NCBI RefSeq assembly: GCF_002843605.1
Contig: NZ_CP025263.1
Coordinates: 5,113,501 to 5,177,500 of the forward strand
Direction of reading: 5' to 3'
Length of the DNA: 64,000 bases
Origin: Pseudomonas sp. S09G 359
GTDB lineage: Bacteria; Pseudomonadota; Gammaproteobacteria; Pseudomonadales; Pseudomonadaceae
Within the stretch, counting starts at the first letter, position 1. Every line of letters starts with the position of its first letter. The notes beneath the pieces are model-generated. The model was not told the DNA's origin. It saw only the letters and a program-made list of their open reading frames with translations, and searched no databases. Below are positions 35,368 through 43,427 of this stretch, in pieces. A program made the position numbers and the translations under genes.

Positions 35368-36408
35368 ATGAACCTCAGTATCGTTTATGCCCTCGCGGCC
35401 GCCGCCCTGTTCGGCGCCAGCACCCCGCTTGCCAAACACCTCGGGCTGGGCCTCTCGCCCGTACTGCTCGCCGGCTTGCTTTACCTCGGCAGCGGCTTCG
35501 GCCTCGCCGCTGTGCGCCTTATCCGTGATCGCGGCTGGAAACCCACTGGCCTGACTCCCTCCGAATGGCCCTGGCTGATCGGCGCCATCGCTTTCGGCGG
35601 CATCCTCGGCCCCGTCGCCTTGATGTTCGGCCTGGCCCGCACCGCCGGCGCCACCGCCTCCCTGATGCTCAACCTTGAATCGGTACTGACCGCCGTAATC
35701 GCCTGGGTGGTGTTCAGGGAGAACGCCGATCGCCGCATAATCTTCGGGATGCTCGCGATAGTACTGGGCGGCCTGGTGCTGTCATCGTCCGAGGGTGGCG
35801 GAACCAGCCACGACTGGACCGGCCCGTTTGCCGTCGCCGTCGCCTGCCTGTGCTGGGGGATTGATAACAACCTGACGCGCAAGGTGTCTGCGTCTGACGC
35901 ATTGTTTATAGCAGGGGCCAAGGGGTTGATTGCGGGTCTGGTGAATTGCGGATTGGCGCTGTATCTCAGTGCGCAGCTACCAGCCGCAACACAACTGGCG
36001 CCGATCCTGCTGGTTGGGTTTCTGGGGTATGGCATCAGCCTGGTCATGTTTGTGCTGGCGCTACGCGGGCTGGGCAGTGCACGCACGGGGGCTTACTTCT
36101 CTACCGCGCCGTTCTTGGGGGCCGCGATTGCGCTGCTGGTACTGGGTGAGTCAGTGACAATGGCGTTCTGGCTGGCGTCGGCACTGATGGCCTTGGGGGT
36201 GTGGCTGCACCTGACCGAGCGGCATGCGCATGAGCATCTGCATGAGGCTACGGAACACGGGCACCGGCATGTGCATGATGAGCATCATCAGCATGAGCAT
36301 GGGTTTGAGTGGGATCCCAAGGTGCCGCATAGTCATGTGCATGCGCACAAAGTGCTGAGGCATAGCCATGCGCATTTTCCGGATGTGCATCATCGGCATA
36401 GGCATTGA
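35368..36408 (+). CDS. EamA-family transporter with His-rich C-terminal tail
   Basis: A 346-residue inner-membrane transporter with ten hydrophobic segments in two EamA halves (FGASTPLAKHLGLGLSP, CWGIDNNLTRKVSA). After the last helix (residue about 282) comes a cytosolic tail of some 65 residues in which about a third are His, mostly as HxH and HEH steps, ending HRHRH. Such tails bind zinc, nickel or cobalt. The tail is richer in A/T (CAT, GAG codons) than the body. A metal or metal-complex exporter, or metal-gated activity, is possible. Confidence 0.88.
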   Translation: MNLSIVYALAAAALFGASTPLAKHLGLGLSPVLLAGLLYLGSGFGLAAVRLIRDRGWKPTGLTPSEWPWLIGAIAFGGILGPVALMFGLARTAGATASLMLNLESVLTAVIAWVVFRENADRRIIFGMLAIVLGGLVLSSSEGGGTSHDWTGPFAVAVACLCWGIDNNLTRKVSASDALFIAGAKGLIAGLVNCGLALYLSAQLPAATQLAPILLVGFLGYGISLVMFVLALRGLGSARTGAYFSTAPFLGAAIALLVLGESVTMAFWLASALMALGVWLHLTERHAHEHLHEATEHGHRHVHDEHHQHEHGFEWDPKVPHSHVHAHKVLRHSHAHFPDVHHRHRH

Positions 36409-36434
36409 GGGGTGGGCTCACCGTAAAAAGGTTT

Positions 36435-36539
36435 TTTGGCAACGTCCTACGTCCAATTCGGAAGCGTCGGCCTTCCGCTTATAAATTGCCAAACCTATAG
36501 TCGCCCGGTCGCTCTGATGAGTGGCCGGGTTTGGCGACT
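36435..36539. other. Two-hairpin structured element upstream of a small ORF
   Basis: Outer arms TTTGGCAA (36435-36442) and TTGCCAAA (36486-36493) enclose GGAAG/CTTCC (36460/36472). A second hairpin follows, AGTCGCC (36499-36505) with GGCGACT (36533-36539). The small gene starts 107 bases later. This is either a structured RNA leader or a DNA repeat used in rearrangement. I do not recognise a named family. Confidence 0.55.
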
Positions 36540-36645
36540 CGAAAACAAGACGGAATGTGAACGACGTTATTTCTAGGCGATTGCCGCTTTTGGCACTGAC
36601 CCGTGAAAGCTTCGTTGTTTTTTCTTTGTCTAAATGGAGTCACGC

Positions 36646-36915
36646 ATGAACCAATACATGGCCCTCACCAGCAACGACAGCGCCACCCCTGCAATTTTTG
36701 TCGACACCACCGTCCCCCTGGAAATACTCCTCGACGCCGCGAGCTATCGGCTTCGTGCCGTCACCCAAGTCCTGGAGAACCTCGCACTGCGTAGTGAAAT
36801 CAGTAGTGATGCGGTTGTGCTCAGTGACTTCGCGTTGCTGTGCTCAATACCGCTGCGGGATGGCTGCGACTTGCTGGACGTCATTGGGCGACGCATGGAT
36901 ATGCCAAGCGCGTGA
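36646..36915 (+). CDS. Small hypothetical protein
   Basis: An 89-residue protein of unknown function (MNQYMALTSNDSATPAIF..., helical, one Cys-rich-looking stretch LCSIPLRDGC). It resembles small Pseudomonas DUF3077/DUF6124-like proteins in size and helical layout, but I cannot assign it surely. GGAG lies six bases before the ATG at 36646. A structured element precedes it and a strong hairpin follows. Confidence 0.7.
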   Translation: MNQYMALTSNDSATPAIFVDTTVPLEILLDAASYRLRAVTQVLENLALRSEISSDAVVLSDFALLCSIPLRDGCDLLDVIGRRMDMPSA

Positions 36916-36950
36916 ACTGATAAAGGTTGAATTTTCAAACCCCAGAAATC

Positions 36951-36988
36951 ACAAAACCCCTGGTTTCTCTCGAAACCAGGGGTTTTGT
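36951..36988. terminator. Bidirectional rho-independent terminator
   Basis: ACAAAACCCCTGGTTTC and its exact complement GAAACCAGGGGTTTTGT form a 17-pair stem with a TCTC loop. T-rich sequence on both strands allows it to end the small gene (plus) and tRNA-Ser (minus). Confidence 0.88.
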
Positions 36989-37000
36989 TTACATCGAATT

Positions 37001-37090
37001 TGGCGGTGAAGGAGAGATTCGAACTCTCGATACAATTTCTTGTATACACACTTTCCAGGCGTGCTCCTTAAGCCACTCGGACACTTCACC
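37001..37090 (-). tRNA. tRNA-Ser(GGA)
   Basis: The reverse strand reads GGTGAAGTGTCCGAGTGGCT ... CTCTCCTTCACCGCCA, 90 bases including an encoded CCA. The acceptor stem GGTGAAG pairs with CTTCACC, the anticodon loop is CTGGAAA (anticodon GGA), there is a long class II variable arm (GTATACAAGAAATTGTATC), and the T arm contains GTTCGAATC. Confidence 0.95.
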
Positions 37091-37424
37091 GTATCTCGTC
37101 AAACCAGTTCAGTCTGTCGAGGCGCGCTAATGTAGTCGAAAGCCTTTCTGATGGCAAAGGTTTTTTTCAGAATTTTCATGCGGTTAGCAGGCTATGCCGG
37201 AATGCGTCCGGCAAGGGGTGGTGATTCTGCCATTCTCAGGCAGGCATAACACACGTCCGGGACGGCTACTGTGCCCTGCCCTAGGCTGTCTGCCAGCGCG
37301 CTTGAGGGAAAAGTCTGACTGGGTAGTCAGTCACGGCGCTTTACCGGGGCGGGCGTGGTGGGTAACGTCTGTGCATGCATTTCTATTACAGCCTCCTATA
37401 ACAAGCCCTACAAGGAACCGCGTC
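37091..37424. other. Intergenic region between tRNA-Ser and the crotonase gene
   Basis: About 330 bases without a credible gene. It carries the tRNA promoter near the left end (see 37129-37157) and must hold the crotonase promoter on the right. Nothing else stands out. Confidence 0.6.
37129..37157 (-). promoter_or_regulatory. sigma70 promoter of tRNA-Ser
   Basis: On the reverse strand TTGCCA, 17 bases, TACATT, followed by the GC-rich discriminator AGCGCGCC. The GC-rich discriminator is typical of stable-RNA promoters under stringent control. Confidence 0.65.
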
Positions 37425-38117
37425 ATGAGTGAGTTGATTGCCTACCACCTCGAAGACGGTATCGCGACCCTGACCTTGAGCAACGGCAAGGTGAACGCCA
37501 TTTCTCCCGATGTGGTCAGTGCCTTTAATACAGCGCTGGACCAGGCCGAGAAGGACCGCGCGGTGGTGATCATTACCGGCACGCCGGGGATTCTGTCGGG
37601 TGGTTATGATTTGAAGGTGATGACCGCCGGCCCTAAAGAGGCGATCGGGCTGGTGACGTCGGGCTCGACGTTGGCGCGGCGTTTGTTGTCGCACCCGTTC
37701 CCGGTGATTGTGGCGTGCCCTGGGCATGCGGTGGCCAAGGGCGCGTTCCTGCTGTTGTCGGCGGATTATCGGATTGGGGTGGAGGGCCCGTTCAGCATTG
37801 GCCTGAATGAAGTGGCGATTGGCATGACCATGCACCACGCCGGTATCGAGTTGGCGCGTGATCGCTTGCGCAAGTCGGCGTTTCATCGCTCGGTGATCAA
37901 TGCCGAGATGTTCGACCCGCAGGGCGCTTTGGGCGCCGGCTTCCTTGATAAGGTAGTGGCACCGGAGGAGTTACAGGCGGCAGCGCTGGAAGCCGGACGC
38001 CAGTTGAAGAAGCTCAATATGAACGCCCACAAGCACACCAAGCTGAAGGTGCGGAAGGCGCTGTTGGAAGCCCTGGACGATGCGATCATCCAGGACCAGG
38101 GGCATATCCTGAGTTAA
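37425..38117 (+). CDS. Enoyl-CoA hydratase/isomerase family protein (crotonase)
   Basis: A 230-residue crotonase-fold protein. Oxyanion-hole segments are ILSGGYDLKVM and ACPGHAVAKGAFLLLSADYRIG. The usual catalytic glutamates are not at the standard places (GLNEVAIGMTM has one Glu). AAGGA precedes the ATG at 37425. The exact acyl-CoA is unknown. A terminator follows. Confidence 0.88.
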   Translation: MSELIAYHLEDGIATLTLSNGKVNAISPDVVSAFNTALDQAEKDRAVVIITGTPGILSGGYDLKVMTAGPKEAIGLVTSGSTLARRLLSHPFPVIVACPGHAVAKGAFLLLSADYRIGVEGPFSIGLNEVAIGMTMHHAGIELARDRLRKSAFHRSVINAEMFDPQGALGAGFLDKVVAPEELQAAALEAGRQLKKLNMNAHKHTKLKVRKALLEALDDAIIQDQGHILS

Positions 38118-38138
38118 TTCCTGCTGACGCCTCGCAAG

Positions 38139-38166
38139 AGCCCGACCTTGAGTCGGGCTTTTTCTT
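38139..38166 (+). terminator. Rho-independent terminator after the crotonase gene
   Basis: AGCCCGAC-CTTGA-GTCGGGCT, then a T-rich tract (TTTTTC). It ends the upstream plus-strand gene. Confidence 0.9.
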
Positions 38167-38330
38167 ACATTCAAATCCGAATCGTCTTCGGCCGCTCTAG
38201 CCTGCCGGTGCTGGCAGATGTTGAAATATGTACTTAAACATCGCCTATCTCCTCCCTCTACAGGGGTAATTGCCGAAGACAGTGCACAACCGTACACTGC
38301 GCCACCTTTTGCCCCCGATAGGCTGTGTCG

Positions 38331-39053
38331 ATGCTTTTTCTGTTGCGTATGTTGTTGATGGGCCCGCACTTTATGCTCGCCGGTGTGCTTGGCGTGCTGA
38401 TTGGTATATGCCGGCCGTTCAACCCGGACAACAGCCGCCTATGCGCACGACTGTATGCTTTGCCAGCCATGTGGATCCTGCGGCTGAAGGTGAAGACCGA
38501 CGTGGACTCACTGCGCAACAAGCCCGGCACCTGCGTGATCATCGCCAACCACCAGTCCAACTATGACCTGTTTGTGTTCGGCAACGTGGTGCCGCATCGC
38601 ACCGTGTGTATCGCCAAGAAAAGCCTGAAATGGGTGCCGCTGTTCGGCCAGTTGTTCTGGCTGGCGGGCAATGTGCTGATCGACCGCGGCAACGCACACA
38701 AAGCGCGCCGCGCGATGCTCACCACCACCCACACCTTGCAGCACGAAGACACCTCGATCTGGGTGTTCCCCGAAGGTACGCGCAACCTGGGCAAGGGCCT
38801 GCTGCCGTTCAAGAAAGGCGCGTTCCATATGGCGATTGCGGCCGGTGTGCCCATCGTGCAGGTGTGCGTGAGCAATTACGTCACTCATATGCAGCTCAAT
38901 CGCTGGGACGCGGGTGATGTGCTCATACGCTCGCTGCCGCCGATTCCTACGGCGGGGCTGACTTCGGATGACATTCCGGCGTTGATGCAGGCCTGTCAGG
39001 CGCAGATGGATGCGTGCATTGCGGGGATGGATCGGGAGTTGCACTCTGCTTAG
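38331..39053 (+). CDS. 1-acylglycerol-3-phosphate acyltransferase (PlsC-like)
   Basis: A 240-residue membrane-bound acyltransferase of phosphatidic acid synthesis. Motif I NHQSNYD, motif II (KWVPLFGQLFWLAGNVLIDR), motif III FPEGTRN and motif IV (GVPIVQVCV) are all present, with hydrophobic helices at the N-terminus. The ATG at 38331 is chosen over GTG 38325. Its last 190 bases are repeated in tandem downstream. Confidence 0.9.
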   Translation: MLFLLRMLLMGPHFMLAGVLGVLIGICRPFNPDNSRLCARLYALPAMWILRLKVKTDVDSLRNKPGTCVIIANHQSNYDLFVFGNVVPHRTVCIAKKSLKWVPLFGQLFWLAGNVLIDRGNAHKARRAMLTTTHTLQHEDTSIWVFPEGTRNLGKGLLPFKKGAFHMAIAAGVPIVQVCVSNYVTHMQLNRWDAGDVLIRSLPPIPTAGLTSDDIPALMQACQAQMDACIAGMDRELHSA

Positions 39054-39403
39054 GTACTGTTGGGCGTGCTTCGCACGCCAACGCGAGCAAGCTCGCTCGC
39101 CACAAAAAGCTCGCTTCTAGAACATCTGCCAAAGTGCGTGAGCAATTACGTCACCCATATGCAGCTCAATCGCTGGGACGCGGGTGATGTGCTCATACGC
39201 TCGCTGCCGCCGATTCCTACGGCTGGGCTGACTTCGGATGACATTCCGGCGTTGATGCAGGCCTGTCAGGCGCAGATGGATGCGTGCATTGCGGGGATGG
39301 ATCGGGAGTTGCAATCTGCTTAGGTACTGTTGGGCGTGCTTCGCACGCCAACGCGAGCAAGCTCGCTCGCCACAAAAAGCTCACTTCTAGAACATCTGCC
39401 AAA
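38864..39403. repeat. Tandem duplication, two 270-base units
   Basis: 38864-39133 and 39134-39403 are the same 270 bases with about four mismatches. The unit covers the last 63 codons of the plsC-like gene, its stop, and a short hairpin with GGGCGTGCTTCGCACGCC plus a GAGCAAGCTCGCTC palindrome. The length is a multiple of three. Confidence 0.92.
39134..39323 (+). pseudogene. Duplicated 3' fragment of the plsC-like gene
   Basis: The second repeat unit carries the last 62 codons (VSNYVTHMQLNRWDAGD to ELQSA) without the N-terminal acyltransferase motifs. An in-frame start at 39060 makes an 87-residue frame, but it lacks the catalytic HX4D part and should be nonfunctional. Confidence 0.8.
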
Positions 39404-39472
39404 GCTACTACGGAACGCCATTCGAGCTAAGCTGCCCAACATCTGTCCTCCTAATAAGAAGTGATCAGCACC

Positions 39473-40444
39473 ATGGGTAGAGTTGTTGCGGCCGCCGTTT
39501 ACAGCGACGGAAAGAAAGTTACTGATATCACCCTTGACGAAGGCGCGGCCTGGGCCGCCAAACCCGGCCACTTTGTGTGGATCGGCCTGGAAGAACCCAA
39601 CGCCCAGGAACTGGCCAACCTGCAACGCCAGTTCAACCTGCATGAACTGGCGATCGAAGACGCCCTGGAAAAACACAGCCGACCGAAGCTGGAAACCTTC
39701 GGCGATGCACTGTTTATCGTCACCTACTCGCCGGTGCGTGATAACGGCAAGCTGGAATTCATTGAGACGCATATTTTTGCCGGCAATGGCTACATCATTA
39801 CCGCACGTAACGGCCACTCGGCATCCTACGGCTTAGTGCGCCAGCGCTGTGAGGCGCGGCCGTTGTTGCTGGAGCATGGGGAAGATTTCGTACTCTATGC
39901 GCTGCTGGATTTCGTCACCGAAAACTACCAGCCGGTGAGCGAAGCCATCCATGCCGAGATCGATGAGCTGGAGCATAACGTGCTGTGCAGCTCCTTGAGC
40001 GAGCGCGATATCCAGAAGATCCACGGCCTGCGCCGCGATGTATTGCGGCTCAAGCGTTATGTGGCGCCGATGGTGGAGATCAGCCAGGAGCTGCAGAAGC
40101 TGAGCTTCCCGTTTATCGACAAGAACATGCGCCCGTACTTCCGTGACGTGCAGATCCACGTGACGCGGCAGATGGAAGACCTCACCACCCTGCGCGATAT
40201 CGCCAGCCAGACCATTGAGATCGGGGTGTTGCTGGAGGCGTCACGCCAGAGCGTGGTGCAACGCAAGTTCGCCGCGTGGGCGGCGATCCTGGCATTCCCC
40301 ACGGCGGTGGCGGGGATTTATGGGATGAATTTCCAGAACATGCCCGAGCTGCAATGGCACTACGGCTATTTTGCCGTGCTCGGGTTTATTGCGTTGGGCT
40401 GTACTGGCTTGTGGGCCAGCTTCAAACGCTCGGGCTGGCTTTAA
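39473..40444 (+). CDS. CorA-family Mg2+/divalent cation transporter
   Basis: A 323-residue CorA-like protein. An N-terminal alpha/beta cytosolic domain and long helices are followed by two C-terminal transmembrane segments, with the signature YGMNF (about residue 287) after the first. The loop after it (QNMPELQW) is MPEL, as in CorA/ZntB. The ATG at 39473 is preferred over GTG 39461. The stop shares TTAA with the convergent amidotransferase stop. Confidence 0.88.
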   Translation: MGRVVAAAVYSDGKKVTDITLDEGAAWAAKPGHFVWIGLEEPNAQELANLQRQFNLHELAIEDALEKHSRPKLETFGDALFIVTYSPVRDNGKLEFIETHIFAGNGYIITARNGHSASYGLVRQRCEARPLLLEHGEDFVLYALLDFVTENYQPVSEAIHAEIDELEHNVLCSSLSERDIQKIHGLRRDVLRLKRYVAPMVEISQELQKLSFPFIDKNMRPYFRDVQIHVTRQMEDLTTLRDIASQTIEIGVLLEASRQSVVQRKFAAWAAILAFPTAVAGIYGMNFQNMPELQWHYGYFAVLGFIALGCTGLWASFKRSGWL

Positions 40445-41166
40445 ACCCGCGCCTCTGGCTTGTGGGCCACAAAGCGCATCATCCATTCCGCCACGGTTGC
40501 GCCGTGGTGGTCGCGCTCCAGGCTTGCCACGCCGTTGGTGTAGACCGTTTCGCCCAAGGTTGTCTGAAGAATCTCCAGCAGCTCGCGGGAATAGTCGTGG
40601 ATAAATTCCGGGTGGCCCTGGAAGCACAGCACCTGGTCGCCGATGTGGTACGCGGCGAACGGGCAAAAATCGCTGGAGGCGATAACCGTAGCGTTTTCCG
40701 GCAAGGTGGTGACCTGGTCCTGATGGCTGATCAATAGCGTCAGCTCTGGCACCTCAGGGCTCATCCATGGCGCCTTGGCGTCGAGTTTGTAGTCGTGGAT
40801 GCCCATGCCCCAGCCTTTGCTGGCGCGCTCGGTCTTGCCGCCGAGCAGCAGCGCCAACAACTGGTGGCCGAAGCAGATGCCCAGCAACTTGTCGCCGCGC
40901 TCATAGCGTTCGAGCAGGTAGGTCTTGAGGGTCTGGATCCACGGGTCGGTACCAAAGGAATCGGCCTTGCTGCCGGTGACCAGGTAGGCGTCAAACACTT
41001 CGTCGTCCGACGGGTATTCGCCCTGCACCACGTTGTACACCACGAACTCGGCGGCAATCGGCTGCTTGGAAAACAGGCGCTTGAACATCTGCCCGTACCC
41101 TTGGTATTGATCGATCAAGCCTGGACGCAGGATATCGGTTTCCAGGATACAGACGCGTAGCGACAT
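40441..41166 (-). CDS. Class I glutamine amidotransferase (GMP synthase-like)
   Basis: A 241-residue GATase domain with nucleophile elbow GICFGHQ and the His/Glu pair in FQGHPEF. There is no synthase domain, so it resembles stand-alone GuaA-like or gamma-glutamyl hydrolase types. AGGTATTTTTT precedes the ATG. The substrate is unknown. It converges with the CorA gene. Confidence 0.88.
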   Translation of the reverse strand: MSLRVCILETDILRPGLIDQYQGYGQMFKRLFSKQPIAAEFVVYNVVQGEYPSDDEVFDAYLVTGSKADSFGTDPWIQTLKTYLLERYERGDKLLGICFGHQLLALLLGGKTERASKGWGMGIHDYKLDAKAPWMSPEVPELTLLISHQDQVTTLPENATVIASSDFCPFAAYHIGDQVLCFQGHPEFIHDYSRELLEILQTTLGETVYTNGVASLERDHHGATVAEWMMRFVAHKPEARV

Positions 41167-41263
41167 AAAAAATACCTGACACGGTGATGGGAATAATGCA
41201 CACCCCAGAGCCTGCCTTGAAACACCCCTTCAAGGCAAGCCCCGGTTGCTTCCCACCTGCTGA

Positions 41264-43411
41264 TCACCGAAAGGCTTCACCCTGTGCAGCTTTTTCCAGC
41301 AATAGTGCCGGCGGTGAGAAGCGTTCGCCGTATTGCTCGGCCAGATAACGCGCGCGGGCGACGAAGTCGTTGAGCCCGTACTGGTTGATAAACTGCAGGG
41401 CGCCGCCGCTCCAGGCGGCAAAACCAATGCCGAAGATCGACCCCACGTTGGCGTCGGCCGTGGACATCAACACGCCCTCCTCCACGCAGCGCACGGTTTC
41501 GATAGCCTGGATAAACAACAAACGGTCGCGCACATCCTGGGGCGAAATCTGTTTGCCTGGCTGTTCAAACCGGGTTTTCAACTCGGGCCACAGGTGCTTC
41601 TGCCCACCGGCCGGGTAGTCGTAGAAACCGCCTCCCGCCGCCTTGCCCGCGCGCTTGTATTCATTCACCAACAGCTCGATCACCTGTGTCGCCGGGTGAG
41701 TCGGCACAGCCTTACCTTCCGCCTGCAGATCCTTGGCGGTTTGTTGTCGGATATGGCTCATCAGGCTGAGGGACACTTCGTCCGACACCGCCAACGGCCC
41801 CACCGGCATGCCCGCCTTGCGCGCCTCGGTCTCGATCATCGGCGCAGCCACGCCTTCGCCGAGCATGGCGATGCCTTCGTTGGTGAAGGTGCCGAATACC
41901 CGCGAAGTGAAAAAGCCGCGGCTGTCGTTGACCACAATCGGGGTTTTCTTGATTTGCAGTACGAAATCGAAACCTCGGGCCAGGGTTTCGTCCGAGGTAT
42001 GCGCGCCCTTGATGATTTCCACCAGGGGCATCTTGTCCACCGGGCTGAAGAAATGCAGGCCGATAAACTTGCCTGGGTCGGGTACGGCCGTGGCCAGGCC
42101 GCTGATGGGCAAGGTGGAGGTGTTGGAGGCGATCACCGCGTCGACGCCGACCACGCTGTGCGCGGCCGCCGACACCTTGGCCTTGAGTTCGCGGTCTTCG
42201 AACACGGCTTCGATGATCAGGTCACAGCCAGCCAATTCGGCATCGGCGGCCGTAGGACGAATACGCGCCAGGGTGCTTTCACGCTGCTCGGCGGTCAGTT
42301 GCCCACGACCGACCTTCTTGTCGAGCAACGCAGCCGAGTGCGCCTTGCCCTTGTCGGCGGCCGCCAGCGTGACGTCCTTGAGCACTACGTCGATGCCGGC
42401 GCAGGCGCTGACATAAGCAATACCCGCGCCCATCATCCCGGCGCCAAGCACACCGACCTTGCGCGTGACGTAAGGCGCAAAACCGTGTGGGCGTGAGCTG
42501 CCGGCGTTGATTTCATTGAGCTGGAACCAGAAGGTGCCGATCATGTTTTTCGCCACCTGCCCGGTGACCAGCTCGGTGAAGTAGCGGGTTTCGATCAGGT
42601 GCGCGGTATCAAAATCCACCTGGGCGCCTTCCACGGCGGCGCAGAGGATTTTCTCCGGCGCCGGGAAGCAGCCATGGGTTTTGCTGCGCAGGATCGAAGG
42701 CGCTATCGCCAGCATCTGCGCAACCTTGGGGTTCGACGGTGTGCCGCCGGGGATCTGGTACGCCTTGTTGTCCCATGGCTGCTTGGCCTGCGGGTTGGCG
42801 AGAACCCAGGCGCGGGCCTTGGCCAGCAGTTCAGTGCGGTCCGCCTCCAGTTCATTGATCAAGCCGGCTTGCAGCGCCTGTTGTGGGCGGACTTTTTTGC
42901 CTTCCAACAAGTACGGCAAGGCCTTTTCCAACCCGAGCATGCGCACCATGCGCACCACCCCGCCGCCGCCCGGCAGCAGGCCCAGCGTCACTTCCGGCAG
43001 GCCCAACTGCACCGATTTGTCGTCGAGCGCGACGCGGTAATGGCACGCCAGGCAAATCTCCCAGCCGCCGCCGAGGGCCGCGCCGTTGATTGCGGCGGCC
43101 ACCGGTTTACCCAGGGTTTCCAGGCGGCGCAGTTGCGCTTTCAGCACGCACACGCTGGCGTAGAATTCCTTGGCGTGGGCCTTGTCGACCTTGATCAACT
43201 CATTGAGGTCGCCGCCGGCAAAAAATGTCTTCTTCGCCGAGGTGATAACCACCCCGGCTATGTCGTCCTTTTCCGCTTCAAGGCGTGCGACGGTGGCCGC
43301 CATCGCCTCGCGGTACACGCCGTTCATGGTGTTGGCGCTCTGGCCGGGCATATCCAGGGTCAGCACCACGATCTGGTCCTGGCCTTTTTCGTAACGAATG
43401 GCTTCGGTCAT
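41264..43411 (-). CDS. Bifunctional enoyl-CoA hydratase / 3-hydroxyacyl-CoA dehydrogenase (FadB-like)
   Basis: A 715-residue beta-oxidation enzyme. The crotonase domain (residues 1-190) has NGAALGGGWEICLAC and GLPEVTLGLLPGGGG. The dehydrogenase part has the NAD loop GAGMMGAGIAY, then HFFSPVDKMPLVEI and the C-terminal domain with NEGIAMLGEGV. The ATG at 43411 (MTEAIRYEKGQDQ) has AAGGA. It sits 17 bases behind the thiolase gene, as in the FadAB1-type pair (PA1736-PA1737 order) of P. aeruginosa. Confidence 0.92.
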   Translation of the reverse strand: MTEAIRYEKGQDQIVVLTLDMPGQSANTMNGVYREAMAATVARLEAEKDDIAGVVITSAKKTFFAGGDLNELIKVDKAHAKEFYASVCVLKAQLRRLETLGKPVAAAINGAALGGGWEICLACHYRVALDDKSVQLGLPEVTLGLLPGGGGVVRMVRMLGLEKALPYLLEGKKVRPQQALQAGLINELEADRTELLAKARAWVLANPQAKQPWDNKAYQIPGGTPSNPKVAQMLAIAPSILRSKTHGCFPAPEKILCAAVEGAQVDFDTAHLIETRYFTELVTGQVAKNMIGTFWFQLNEINAGSSRPHGFAPYVTRKVGVLGAGMMGAGIAYVSACAGIDVVLKDVTLAAADKGKAHSAALLDKKVGRGQLTAEQRESTLARIRPTAADAELAGCDLIIEAVFEDRELKAKVSAAAHSVVGVDAVIASNTSTLPISGLATAVPDPGKFIGLHFFSPVDKMPLVEIIKGAHTSDETLARGFDFVLQIKKTPIVVNDSRGFFTSRVFGTFTNEGIAMLGEGVAAPMIETEARKAGMPVGPLAVSDEVSLSLMSHIRQQTAKDLQAEGKAVPTHPATQVIELLVNEYKRAGKAAGGGFYDYPAGGQKHLWPELKTRFEQPGKQISPQDVRDRLLFIQAIETVRCVEEGVLMSTADANVGSIFGIGFAAWSGGALQFINQYGLNDFVARARYLAEQYGERFSPPALLLEKAAQGEAFR

Positions 43412-43427
43412 GACTGATTCCTTCGGC

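Noticed and set aside
36499..36544. Hammerhead-ribozyme-like core (CTGATGA at 36514, CGAAA at 36540)
   Set aside because: The bases between them pair only partly, stem I and stem III do not form, and the stable AGTCGCC/GGCGACT pairing competes. Probably chance.
39060..39323. 87-residue protein after the plsC-like gene
   Set aside because: It is the duplicated 3' end of that gene with a chance start upstream; the catalytic motif is missing.
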